A stretch of 64,000 bases of DNA, taken from positions 496,001 through 560,000 of the forward strand of contig JBAZUB010000001.1 in assembly GCA_041661625.1 (NCBI GenBank), written 5' to 3'. The notes beneath the pieces are model-generated. The model was not told the DNA's origin, searched no databases, and saw nothing but the letters and a program-made list of their open reading frames with translations. The translations under genes and the position numbers were made by a program. This stretch comes from Patescibacteria group bacterium. GTDB taxonomy: Bacteria > Patescibacteriota > Patescibacteriia > JAHIZJ01. Positions 9,596 through 17,626 of the stretch are shown here, piece by piece. Position 1 is the stretch's first letter; each line of letters starts with the position of its first letter.

Positions 9596-10069
9596 ATGTT
9601 TATGGAAAGTCAAAAATTCGCCACTCAATTCAAAGACCTGGACGTCGAAGCGGAATCAGCCGAAGCATCCGCCACGCCCATAGCCAATGCGCCCGTTGAG
9701 CCGATGGGCGAGAGTTTGGTAGACAACTACGATTACACTGGGCAATTGGCGGTAGACGTTTATCAGACGCCTAAAGAAATAATCATAAAGTCGACCATTG
9801 GCGGTGTCCAGCCGGAAGATTTGGACATATCCATCAATCACGATTTGGTTACCATCCGGGGCGTGCGACGCCAAGAAGAGGTAATTAACGAAGAAGATTA
9901 TATTTATAAGGAATGCCACTGGGGCGGGTTTTCCCGATCAATCATTCTGCCCGTTGATGTTAAAGAAGACCGCATTAAAGCCAGCTTGAAAAATGGCATA
10001 CTAACGATCGTTCTACCCAAGTCCGGTAAGTCTAAGGTTCGCGTGGTGGAAGTGGAAGACCAGGATTAA
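9596..10069 (+). CDS. Hsp20 / alpha-crystallin family small heat-shock protein
   Basis: 157 residues with an acidic N-terminal arm (about 1-50) and an alpha-crystallin domain (about 52-145). The beta strands match the family: LAVDVYQTPKEIIIKSTIGGV, DLVTIRGVR, WGGFSRSIILPVDV and the ILTIVLPK end. It holds unfolding proteins in oligomers in the cytoplasm. An ATG at 9602 is an equally possible start. The next gene begins within about 20 nt, so they are co-transcribed. Confidence 0.9.
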   Translation: MFMESQKFATQFKDLDVEAESAEASATPIANAPVEPMGESLVDNYDYTGQLAVDVYQTPKEIIIKSTIGGVQPEDLDISINHDLVTIRGVRRQEEVINEEDYIYKECHWGGFSRSIILPVDVKEDRIKASLKNGILTIVLPKSGKSKVRVVEVEDQD

Positions 10070-10089
10070 TCGGATTGTCGCCCAAAAGC

Positions 10090-10323
10090 ATGGACCACCC
10101 GGTATCACAAGAAGGGTTTGTTGATAAGATTGACCAAGATCAAGCGGAGATCCGGCTGAATGGTCAGATTTTGCGTTGGCCGGTCGATCGTCTTCCCCAA
10201 TCCATCAAAGTCGGTGACACCGTCAGAGTTATTGTCACCTCACCCGAACTGGAAAACATGGATCGCGAAGTACTGGCCAAGGCTATTCTAAATGAAATTC
10301 TAAGAGGCCAAGATTCTAAGTAA
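10090..10323 (+). CDS. DUF3006-like small protein
   Basis: 77 residues from the ATG at 10090; a TTG at 10075 in frame would add five. The layout GFVDKIDQDQAEIRLNG...WPVDRLPQSIKVGDTVRV plus a C-terminal helix resembles DUF3006 proteins, which form a small beta barrel of unknown function. It sits between hsp20 and the VanW gene, with only 10 nt to the latter. Confidence 0.6.
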   Translation: MDHPVSQEGFVDKIDQDQAEIRLNGQILRWPVDRLPQSIKVGDTVRVIVTSPELENMDREVLAKAILNEILRGQDSK

Positions 10324-10333
10324 TCGCGCGACC

Positions 10334-12361
10334 ATGCCGAAGCCCGCCACCAGCCATAAACCCGCCCGTCAAAAATTCAACCGACGCTGGCGGATCATCA
10401 GCTTAATGGCTGTGGTGAGCGTTTTGTTGGTAGCGATTGCAGCATTACTGATACTAAGGAAAGCTTACGCGAACACGATTATTCCGGGAATCAGCGTCGG
10501 ACAGACGGCCGCTACCGGCTGGAATCGGGAAAAACTCACGCAATACCTTGAATCGTATGACAGCCGGCTGGAGGATGGCGGCTTCGGTTTTGCGTATCAA
10601 AAAAAGACGGTGGCCATTACGCCCACCCTGATTTCCAGCGGCACCGGCGATGTAACTCAGCAGATTTTGGATTTCGATACTGTCCGGACGGCGGCGGCGG
10701 TATACGCCTATGGCCACACCGGCCACTGGTGGCGCGACCTGGGCGATATTCTGCGGGGCGCAATTGTCCGAATTACAGTCAAACCGATCTATACCGTGGA
10801 TCGCGCGCTCTTTCGCCAGACTTTGCAGGATAATTTTGATAGCTATGACAAGCCGGCCCACAATGCCGCACCCAAAGTTAAACCAGCCGGCATCGTCACC
10901 GTACAAGATGAAACATCCGGCCAGGCGCTTGATTATGACATCGCCATTGACCAAACAATCGTCAATTTTGAGCGGTTGACGATCCAGCCGGTTACTTTGC
11001 AATTAGTCCAAGATGAGCCCGATATTAGAACCAACGAAACCGCCGACGCCGTTACCCAAATTACCCAGGCGATGAAACGTCTGCCCTGGACCCTCACCTA
11101 CCAAGACAAAAAGTGGGCGGTGGACGCGGCCGAGGCCGCCAAGTGGTTTACTTTTAGCCGTGACCAGATGGGATCGGTGCAGGCTGACTTTGATGCCGCT
11201 GCCGTGACCGAATACTTCGACGCAGTACCGGGGGCAGTATTGAACCAGCCGGTTAAAGAAGGCCGGTTCCAGGTGGAGAATGGCCGCGTAACCGCTTTTC
11301 AGGCTAACCAGGCCGGTGCGGAAATAAATGTCACCGCATCGCTCCTGACGCTGCGGGAGCAATTCTTGTTGAATTATAAAACCGAGGCGGCATTAACGGT
11401 CGATGTGATTCAGCCGCTTAGTGAGTCGGACAATATCAATGCGCTTGGCATAAAAGAGCTGGTCGGCACCGGCCGGACCAATTTTAAGGGCAGCCCCAAG
11501 AACCGGGTACACAACATCACGGTTGGCGCTAAGGCGCTCAACGGCTTGGTAATAAAACCGGGTGAGGATTTTTCCGTTATCAAAGCATTGGTGCCCATCG
11601 ACGCTTCGAACGACTACCTGCCGGAGCTGGTGATCAAAGGAAACAAGACCACGCCCGAGTATGGCGGCGGCCTGTGCCAGATCGGAACGACCTTTTTCCG
11701 AGCGGTGCTCAATGCCGGCCTTCCGGTGTTAGAACGGCAGAATCATTCGTATCGGGTTTCGTACTACGAGCCGCCAGTAGGCATGGACGCCACTATTTAC
11801 GATCCAAAACCAGATTTCAAATTTAAAAATGACTATGCCAGCAGTTTGTTGATCCAAACTCGAATCGAAGGTACTGAACTAATATTCGATATCTATGGCA
11901 CCAAAGACGGACGGACGGTCAGTGCCACCGACCCGGTGATATCAAACGTCGTCAAACCCGGACCGACCAAGATCATTGAAACCGAAGACCTGAAGCCAGG
12001 TGAGAAGAACTGCACCGAAAAAGCCCACAATGGTTCGGACGCGGAATTTACCTACACGGTAAAATATTCCGATGGACGCACCGAGAACGTATTGTTTAAA
12101 TCTCATTATAAGGTTTGGCCGGCTGTTTGCTTGGTCGGCAAAGCAGCCAGTGCTCCCACTGAAACGCCTCCGGCCGCCCCCACCAATTCAAACTCAAATG
12201 CTAATAGCAATAGCAACGCGAATGTGAGCACAAACAGTTCAGTGAATACTAATACCAACGCCGCGCCATCGAATGTGAACGCGAATGTTTCGACACCGGC
12301 TGTAAACACTAACGCCAATTCGACCGCACCAGTAGTCAATAGCAACATTAACGCTCCTTAA
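10334..12361 (+). CDS. VanW-domain cell-wall protein with Asn-rich tail
   Basis: 675 residues: an N-terminal transmembrane anchor (about 24-43), two YoaR-like putative peptidoglycan-binding modules (about 50-380), a VanW domain (about 395-530, with PEYGGGLCQIGTTFFRAVLNAGL and the NHSYRVSYY motif), a short beta module containing CTEKAHNGSDAEFTYTVKY, and a tail rich in Asn, Ser and Thr. VanW proteins occur in Gram-positive and CPR envelopes; their chemistry is not settled. Last gene of the hsp20 transcript. Confidence 0.85.
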   Translation: MPKPATSHKPARQKFNRRWRIISLMAVVSVLLVAIAALLILRKAYANTIIPGISVGQTAATGWNREKLTQYLESYDSRLEDGGFGFAYQKKTVAITPTLISSGTGDVTQQILDFDTVRTAAAVYAYGHTGHWWRDLGDILRGAIVRITVKPIYTVDRALFRQTLQDNFDSYDKPAHNAAPKVKPAGIVTVQDETSGQALDYDIAIDQTIVNFERLTIQPVTLQLVQDEPDIRTNETADAVTQITQAMKRLPWTLTYQDKKWAVDAAEAAKWFTFSRDQMGSVQADFDAAAVTEYFDAVPGAVLNQPVKEGRFQVENGRVTAFQANQAGAEINVTASLLTLREQFLLNYKTEAALTVDVIQPLSESDNINALGIKELVGTGRTNFKGSPKNRVHNITVGAKALNGLVIKPGEDFSVIKALVPIDASNDYLPELVIKGNKTTPEYGGGLCQIGTTFFRAVLNAGLPVLERQNHSYRVSYYEPPVGMDATIYDPKPDFKFKNDYASSLLIQTRIEGTELIFDIYGTKDGRTVSATDPVISNVVKPGPTKIIETEDLKPGEKNCTEKAHNGSDAEFTYTVKYSDGRTENVLFKSHYKVWPAVCLVGKAASAPTETPPAAPTNSNSNANSNSNANVSTNSSVNTNTNAAPSNVNANVSTPAVNTNANSTAPVVNSNINAP

Positions 12362-12372
12362 CAGTTGAAGGT

Positions 12373-12541
12373 GCCGAAGCTCTATACCAAAAACAGCCGC
12401 GCGTATATCTGCAGTCAAGAGAATTTTTCTAAGGAGATAGAAAAGGGATAAACCTGTTCTAACCTCAGAAAAAGCCCCATGCTTTTCGTGACTGCAGGTA
12501 TTCGTTCGGCTGCTTTAGTTTTGTTGACATCGGCTTTTTTT
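12373..12541 (+). ncRNA. Candidate structured RNA upstream of ruvB
   Basis: Bases 12394-12417 pair with 12489-12512 over 24 positions with two mismatches and two G-U pairs (CAGCCG...CTGCAGTCA against TGACTGCAG...CGGCTG). Inside is a perfect TTTTCTA/TAGAAAA hairpin (12425-12444). An outer GCCGA/TCGGC pair (12373-12377, 12530-12534) ends in seven T's. No ORF explains it. It does not show the tmRNA, RNase P or SRP RNA consensus blocks that I know. It could be a small RNA or a long-range terminator for the VanW transcript. Confidence 0.5.
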
Positions 12542-12575
12542 ACCGAATGGAGTATCTTATCACAGGCCGCTTACC

Positions 12576-12605
12576 TTGTCAAGTGGTGCCCGCCGATGGT
12601 ACACT
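12576..12605 (+). promoter_or_regulatory. Likely ruvB promoter
   Basis: TTGTCA, 18 bp, TACACT; the gene starts 66 nt downstream. Confidence 0.5.
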
Positions 12606-12671
12606 GAATAGCGGTTTTTATTGCACTTTTTGCCGCTACCGCCCCTAAACCCATAAGCCTACCGACCGAGC

Positions 12672-13700
12672 ATGACCACCGAAGAAGACCGACTGATTAG
12701 CGCCGCCGTCAAACCCGAAGAAGAGAAATTTGACGCTACATTACGCCCGCGCTCCCTGCGGGAATATGTCGGACAGGACGCCATTAAGGAAAATTTACAG
12801 ATCTTCATGTCGGCCGCCAAGAAACGGCACGAACCACTGGAGCATGTATTGTTGTACGGCAGCCCCGGTTTAGGCAAAACGACGTTGGCGCATATTATTG
12901 CCCGCGAGATGGGGGTCAATATTCGAGTCACGTCCGGTCCGGCCATTGAACGCGCCGGCGATCTGGGTTCGATACTGACCAATTTGGAAGATCACGATAT
13001 TTTATTCATTGATGAGATCCATCGCCTCAATCGTACGGTCGAAGAAACACTCTATCCGGCAATGGAGGAGTATGTGCTTGACATCGTTTTAGGCAAAGGA
13101 TTGAGTGCTCGGACGATGCGGCTTGATTTGCCAAAGATTACCTTGATTGGCGCCACCACTATGGTCAGCAAGCTGTCTTCGCCATTGCGCGACCGTTTTG
13201 GCAATACTTTTCGGCTGGATTATTACTCGGATCAGGACATCGAGAAGATCATTCATCGTTCCGCCAAGATACTCAACATCGAACTGGAAGAATCCGCCGC
13301 CCAGGAGATCGCCCGCCGCAGCCGGAAGACGCCGCGCATCGCCAATCGGCTGCTTAAGCGCGCCCGCGACTACGCCCAGATGAAACATAACGGACGAATT
13401 ACCGTCGAGGCGGCACTGAAAGCGCTGGAGATGCTGGAAGTCGACAAATTCGGCTTGGACAAAACCGACCGCTTGATCCTGGAAACCATCATCGACAAAT
13501 TCAACGGTGGTCCGGTTGGTCTGAACACCATTGCCGCATCAACCTCCGAAGAAATGGACACCATCACCGAAGTGTATGAACCCTTCTTGCTACAAACCGG
13601 CTTCCTGGCCCGTACTCCGCGCGGTCGCGTCGTTACCGCTCAAGCCTACGAACATTTGGGTCGTCAGGTGCCGGCCAATTTGCAGGATAAATTGATTTAG
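12672..13700 (+). CDS. ruvB: Holliday junction branch-migration ATPase RuvB
   Basis: 342 residues, normal family length. The AAA+ core shows Walker A (GSPGLGKTT, about residue 60), Walker B (LFIDEIHRLN), sensor 1 (GATT) and the PLRDRFG arginine-finger region. The C-terminal winged helix contains GPVGLNTIAAS and ends with RTPRGRV. It forms hexameric rings that pull DNA through RuvA-bound Holliday junctions. ruvA and ruvC are not in the window, so it is a single-gene unit here. The start lacks a Shine-Dalgarno sequence. Confidence 0.97.
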   Translation: MTTEEDRLISAAVKPEEEKFDATLRPRSLREYVGQDAIKENLQIFMSAAKKRHEPLEHVLLYGSPGLGKTTLAHIIAREMGVNIRVTSGPAIERAGDLGSILTNLEDHDILFIDEIHRLNRTVEETLYPAMEEYVLDIVLGKGLSARTMRLDLPKITLIGATTMVSKLSSPLRDRFGNTFRLDYYSDQDIEKIIHRSAKILNIELEESAAQEIARRSRKTPRIANRLLKRARDYAQMKHNGRITVEAALKALEMLEVDKFGLDKTDRLILETIIDKFNGGPVGLNTIAASTSEEMDTITEVYEPFLLQTGFLARTPRGRVVTAQAYEHLGRQVPANLQDKLI

Positions 13701-13728
13701 TCTTTATAACGTTGTTAGTGCTAACTAC

Positions 13729-13762
13729 CGTAGACAAGTTTAAACATATCTACGCGTTTTTT
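13729..13762 (+). terminator. ruvB terminator containing a GTTTAAAC palindrome (copy 1)
   Basis: CGTAGA...GTTTAAAC...TCTACG is an imperfect palindrome (13729-13754) followed by GTTTTTTG. A second copy lies at 14165-14190, beyond the next gene unit. Confidence 0.65.
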
Positions 13763-13794
13763 GATTAGTAACCTGTTTCAAAAGCTGTCATGCA

Positions 13795-13824
13795 TTGACA
13801 TCTGCGTAACGAATGGGACATACT
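13795..13824 (+). promoter_or_regulatory. Promoter of the 82-residue orphan
   Basis: TTGACA, 18 bp, CATACT. Confidence 0.7.
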
Positions 13825-13870
13825 GGAGATACGCCTCTGCCGACTTGGAACTAGAGGAGGGATCGACTGC

Positions 13871-14119
13871 ATGACATCCCAGGAGACCAACAATCGGGTC
13901 CGACTCATTGTCTTGATGGGCAAGCTGACAGACGAGAAGGGGGGATTCACAGCCCCGGAACTATGGACGGCGTTTAACGAAGGTGGCGATACCGACATTG
14001 GTTCAATCAATGGCGTTGGTGGCCTTCTCCGGCATTTTTGGAGAGAGCTAGGAGTCCTTGAATGCCAATTCGGCACCTACCGCGTACGAGCGCCCAAGCT
14101 GATCCGTACCTCGAGTTAA
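13871..14119 (+). CDS. Small orphan protein, possible winged-helix fold
   Basis: 82 residues; the ATG follows a GAGGAGGG ribosome site. The order of predicted elements (helix ELWTAFNEGG, helix INGVGGLLRHFWREL, strand-turn-strand GVLECQFGTYRVR) resembles a winged helix-turn-helix DNA-binding domain, but no family motif is clear. The unit has its own promoter and terminator and lies between two copies of the same palindrome. Confidence 0.55.
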   Translation: MTSQETNNRVRLIVLMGKLTDEKGGFTAPELWTAFNEGGDTDIGSINGVGGLLRHFWRELGVLECQFGTYRVRAPKLIRTSS

Positions 14120-14122
14120 CAC

Positions 14123-14156
14123 GCCAGCGAGTAAACGCTCGCCGGCTTTTCTTTTT
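14123..14156 (+). terminator. Terminator of the 82-residue orphan
   Basis: GCCAGCGAG and CGCTCGCCGGC pair around TAAA, then TTTTCTTTTT. Confidence 0.8.
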
Positions 14157-14164
14157 CCGGATCA

Positions 14165-14190
14165 CGTAGACATGTTTAAACATTTCGACG
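14165..14190. repeat. GTTTAAAC palindrome, copy 2
   Basis: CGTAGACATGTTTAAACATT-type imperfect palindrome. It aligns with 13729-13754 along its length with a few mismatches, and the similarity continues about 15 bp further. The two copies are direct repeats bracketing the 13871 unit. Confidence 0.6.
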
Positions 14191-14259
14191 CATTGTTGTA
14201 TTAGAAATATCTATCAAGTTATCGAGTTTGCTTGCTCAAACCGGATTTTACGTGGCGGC

Positions 14260-14288
14260 TTGACAAATGCTGAATTTTGATATACACT
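14260..14288 (+). promoter_or_regulatory. Promoter of the duplicated-domain orphan unit
   Basis: TTGACA, 17 bp, TACACT. Confidence 0.75.
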
Positions 14289-14333
14289 CCGGCCGTATAT
14301 GTGGTCACTTGGGACAAAAACGGAGGTGGCTCT

Positions 14334-14354
14334 ATGCGCTGGAAGTATCGGTAA
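14334..14354 (+). CDS. Possible six-codon leader peptide
   Basis: ATG to TAA encodes MRWKYR. It has its own CGGAGG ribosome site 6 nt upstream and lies 46 nt past the -10 box, 103 nt before the main gene. It may be a translated leader that influences expression downstream; the alternative is chance. Confidence 0.35.
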   Translation: MRWKYR

Positions 14355-14456
14355 CGTTGGTACAACTACCAGTCGCACCTTCAGCTGAGTCAGACTGAGC
14401 CGCGTATCCATCCTGGAGGTGCATGACCCAACACGTCAGCATCCCAGGAGGTTCAG

Positions 14457-15053
14457 ATGAAGCTCAGGTCTATCGTTCGCAGTGTCGTCAGGTTCGTCCA
14501 AGACTGCTGGATCCTCTGGATCCACCGCCGGCCCGGTGAACGTCTCGTCCTCGCAAGCTGGCTGCCGGTTCGGAATACCGAGCTCGTCAGGCTGGTTCAG
14601 CACGATCACTCGAACCGAGTGGCTAGCATCGCCGCTATGTACTCGCGCGGTCGCGGCCCCAACGGAGCGCTCGTCGCGGGCTACGCCTGGTGCGCCGGTC
14701 TCTACGTCTTCGCTGCCACAACCCCATGTCTCAGCAGTACCGGGTTCGGTCTGAAGCTACGGATCCGGCGGGTGTGGCTGTTCATCCGGAACTGCCGGAT
14801 CCTCTGGATCAACCGGCAATCCGGTGAACGGCTTACGACTGTGAGCCGGGCGTACAACGATCGCCACGCTAACGGGATCCGTCTAGTCACCCATGATCAG
14901 GAGACCGGGAAGTCTGAGGTCTGTCAGGTTAGGGTCTTCAATACCTCGCTGTACTGGGCGGGAATCATCGACTATGACAGTGGTAGCGGATTCCTCAACA
15001 GCAGCTGCGGGACGGGTGAGCCCTGCCTGGTTCTGAAGCGCAAGAAGTCCTAG
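14457..15053 (+). CDS. Orphan protein made of two related halves
   Basis: 198 residues behind an AGGAGG site. Residues about 5-32 (RSIVRSVVRFVQDCWILWIHRRPGERL) and about 100-127 (LRIRRVWLFIRNCRILWINRQSGERL) are clearly related, so the protein arose by internal duplication. Each half has a hydrophobic/basic amphipathic segment, then a beta-rich part. No known domain is recognised. High GC, own promoter and own terminator mark it as one of the stand-alone units. Confidence 0.6.
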   Translation: MKLRSIVRSVVRFVQDCWILWIHRRPGERLVLASWLPVRNTELVRLVQHDHSNRVASIAAMYSRGRGPNGALVAGYAWCAGLYVFAATTPCLSSTGFGLKLRIRRVWLFIRNCRILWINRQSGERLTTVSRAYNDRHANGIRLVTHDQETGKSEVCQVRVFNTSLYWAGIIDYDSGSGFLNSSCGTGEPCLVLKRKKS

Positions 15054-15061
15054 TATCGCAT

Positions 15062-15089
15062 GCCGCTCCTCCTCATGATGGGCGGCTTT
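15062..15089 (+). terminator. Terminator of the duplicated-domain orphan
   Basis: GCCGC pairs with GCGGC across 15 nt, followed by TTTCTTATT. Confidence 0.6.
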
Positions 15090-15093
15090 CTTA

Positions 15094-15122
15094 TTGATTT
15101 ATCCCGCGTCATTTCGTATAGT
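15094..15122 (+). promoter_or_regulatory. queH promoter, leaderless geometry
   Basis: TTGATT, 17 bp, TATAGT. The ATG at 15129 sits where transcription should begin. Confidence 0.65.
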
Positions 15123-15128
15123 AACTCT

Positions 15129-15683
15129 ATGCCCAAACTCCTTCTTCAAGCTTGTTGCGCGCCCTGCGTGGCCTATCCGATTGAAATATTGTCCGGCGAA
15201 CACACGCTGGGGTTATTTTATTACAATCCCAACATTCAACCGGCGGAAGAATATCAAAAACGTTTGAACGAGCTAAAAAAGCACGCCGACCGACTTGGAC
15301 TGGAACTGATCGAAGGGAATTATGATATTGAGAAGTGGCTAGAGGCCATCAAAGGATTGGAAGACGAACCCGAGCGCGGCCACCGGTGCGATAAATGCTT
15401 CGAACTGCGCCTCCGCGCCACTGCGATCAAAGCCAAGGAACTGGGTTTCGAAATGTTTGGAACGGGCTTAACTACCAGTCCGTATAAAAAAGCTGATCGG
15501 GTTAACGCAATTGGGGAACAAATTGCCCAAGAAACCGGCGTGAAGTATTACGAGGCTGATTTCAAGAAGAATGACGGTGCGCACCGAGCGGTTGAGCTAT
15601 CGAAACAATACAAGTTTTATCGACAGAATTACTGTGGCTGTGTGTTTTCCAAACCCGCAAGCGAGAAAAAGTCGACGACGTAA
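15129..15683 (+). CDS. queH: Epoxyqueuosine reductase QueH
   Basis: 184 residues from the ATG at 15129, chosen because it begins the family's N-terminal motif and matches a leaderless promoter; upstream in-frame codons cross a terminator. QueH (formerly DUF208) hallmarks are present: LLQACCAPC near the N-terminus, HRCDKCFELRL, FGTGLTTSPYKK and the NYCGC end. It reduces epoxyqueuosine to queuosine in tRNA using an Fe-S cluster. QueA, the preceding enzyme, is encoded at 17627. Confidence 0.93.
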   Translation: MPKLLLQACCAPCVAYPIEILSGEHTLGLFYYNPNIQPAEEYQKRLNELKKHADRLGLELIEGNYDIEKWLEAIKGLEDEPERGHRCDKCFELRLRATAIKAKELGFEMFGTGLTTSPYKKADRVNAIGEQIAQETGVKYYEADFKKNDGAHRAVELSKQYKFYRQNYCGCVFSKPASEKKSTT

Positions 15684-15840
15684 TTTTAGCCTAACCGTTT
15701 CCATATACACCAACCAGCGCACATTAGAAAATATGCGCTGTGTTTTGTGATAATTAAGTTGTTACAAACCATCCAAATAATTTATATTTCGGAAGCTATA
15801 TTTCTACATTCTCAATTCTAAATTCTAAATTGGCCTCATC

Positions 15841-17538
15841 CTACCAGCTTCCGCCGCCGCCGCCGCCAAACCCGCCGCCGGAAAACCCGCCGCCCCCGGA
15901 AAAACCCGAACTCTTGGGCGCCGGCGCCGTGAATGCCTGCGATTGAGTAGCGCGGGAAAAATCATGTAAGCTGGTGGCAAAAATAACGGCGTTAAATGTA
16001 CTCCAAGAATTCCCCGTATACCAATCGGGTTGCTCGATAGTGATGCCTTCAAATTGTTTGGCCCAATCGCGCTCCACGCTCAACGCCACGGCAAAAGGCA
16101 AATAGGCCATGAATTGTTCCGGTTTCCTGGCCGGTGCGTTATGGAACTTTAACCGCTGCTCTTCGGTGACTGTCAAAAACTGCTTGAAACCTTGAATCTG
16201 TTCTTTGGCCAACACACCGCTTTGGGTGCGACGAGCCAGCGCTGGATAGAAAGCCATGCACAACCCGCCGCTGATCAATAGAGCGACGGCCAAGACAGTA
16301 CTGTAGCCGAACGAGAACAACCCCACGAAAAACAGAATACCGCCCAAGACCGTAATCAAATTCCTAATTTTATTGGAATGCTTGTCAATGAAGCCCTTTG
16401 CCTCAGCTTCATTTTTTAATTTCTCTTTAATACCGGCTAGTTTTCTTGGGAAAGTAGTCTTTAAATCTGACAAGGTCACATCATTACCCGTGCTGAACAA
16501 CCCAATAAAAAGCTCCCGTTCAAATTCGGTTAAATCCGCACCAGCTTCCTTCCGCTTGAGCAGACGATAAGCGTCGCCTTTTCCTTCGTATTGAATCTTT
16601 AAATATCCCTTTACGGCCAGATTTAAGATGGTAGCAGTAATATCCCGGGCGTCAATGCTTTCGTCAATCAGATAACCCAACAGGCCGGGTGACATGTCTT
16701 TGGGCGGCTCGTATTCGGGAATAATGGTGCCGCGTCCCCGTGGGTCTTTCCCGTGTCGGCGATATAAAGCTATCAGAATAGCCAGCATGATAAATGGCAA
16801 GACTACGGGCCAATTATCCCCCACGAATTTCATAATTCGTTCGAATTGCGTTGGCTCGGCAATTGATCCGGCCGGCAAGCGCAGTGCCACCGTTAAGTCT
16901 TCGCCACTAAGTATCGCGCCGGTAGCGGCCACATTAACACCGCTGACACCACTGAACGGTGTAATCGTGCAATTCGAGTCCGCCGAACCAATCGCTCCGG
17001 TATAGCAGCGAACTTTTTGGCCACTGATCAATATATCGCTGTGAATTCGAGCAGAGACTTCGATCATATCAACCTGCCAGTTATTGCCTGTAACATTCCA
17101 ATACACTTCCGGCTCGCCATCAAACCATTTAATCGCGTTATCGACAGTATATTCGATTATGTAGGTATGCACTCCGGTAATCAATATGTCCGGATCACCG
17201 ATCTTGATATCGACGTACCCACCGGAACGGCTTAAATCGTAGTCATACGCGATTCCATTTTCATCGGCCACTGACAAGACTTTGACGGCCGCGACGTATT
17301 TTGTACCGGCCGTGGAACGGTAAGAATACGGCACATCTCGGTAAATGCCGTGCCGTTCGATACTGCCAAAATTGTACTTAATGGTTTCGGTGACGTGCAG
17401 TTGTCCGGATGTTTCAATCTGTATATCGGATGAAAAGCTATCTACGTTTTCAGCGTGAGCCGCAAAAATTGGGCAAATTATCGCCAGTCCAGCGAGCAGC
17501 CCGATCCAATAGTATTTATTAATCAAGTTATTTTTCAT
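15841..17538 (-). CDS. DUF2207 membrane protein with glycine-rich tail
   Basis: 565 residues from the ATG at 17538; a GTG one codon upstream is possible. A signal peptide (about 10-30) is followed by an extracellular DUF2207 beta domain (about 30-230, with ETIKYNFGSIERHGIYRDVPY), a transmembrane helix (about 243-260), a cytoplasmic domain and two more helices (about 390-430). The last 25 residues are Gly/Ser/Phe-rich (FSGGGGFSGGGFGGG). The function of this family is unknown. The gene converges on queH across a gap of about 157 bp. Confidence 0.85.
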   Translation of the reverse strand: MKNNLINKYYWIGLLAGLAIICPIFAAHAENVDSFSSDIQIETSGQLHVTETIKYNFGSIERHGIYRDVPYSYRSTAGTKYVAAVKVLSVADENGIAYDYDLSRSGGYVDIKIGDPDILITGVHTYIIEYTVDNAIKWFDGEPEVYWNVTGNNWQVDMIEVSARIHSDILISGQKVRCYTGAIGSADSNCTITPFSGVSGVNVAATGAILSGEDLTVALRLPAGSIAEPTQFERIMKFVGDNWPVVLPFIMLAILIALYRRHGKDPRGRGTIIPEYEPPKDMSPGLLGYLIDESIDARDITATILNLAVKGYLKIQYEGKGDAYRLLKRKEAGADLTEFERELFIGLFSTGNDVTLSDLKTTFPRKLAGIKEKLKNEAEAKGFIDKHSNKIRNLITVLGGILFFVGLFSFGYSTVLAVALLISGGLCMAFYPALARRTQSGVLAKEQIQGFKQFLTVTEEQRLKFHNAPARKPEQFMAYLPFAVALSVERDWAKQFEGITIEQPDWYTGNSWSTFNAVIFATSLHDFSRATQSQAFTAPAPKSSGFSGGGGFSGGGFGGGGGGSW

Positions 17539-17545
17539 CACTTAT

Positions 17546-17573
17546 AGTATATCTGATATTTAACGGCTGACAA
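17546..17573 (-). promoter_or_regulatory. Promoter of the DUF2207 gene, leaderless geometry
   Basis: TTGTCA, 16 bp, TATACT on the minus strand. The expected start point coincides with the ATG at 17538. Confidence 0.6.
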
Positions 17574-17626
17574 GGGCTTTTCATATTGTGCTAAACCACG
17601 TATGATACAGCAGTAAAAACTATTCC

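Noticed and set aside
12373..12541. tmRNA, RNase P RNA or SRP RNA identity for the ruvB-upstream RNA
   Set aside because: The conserved blocks of these RNAs that I know are not present.
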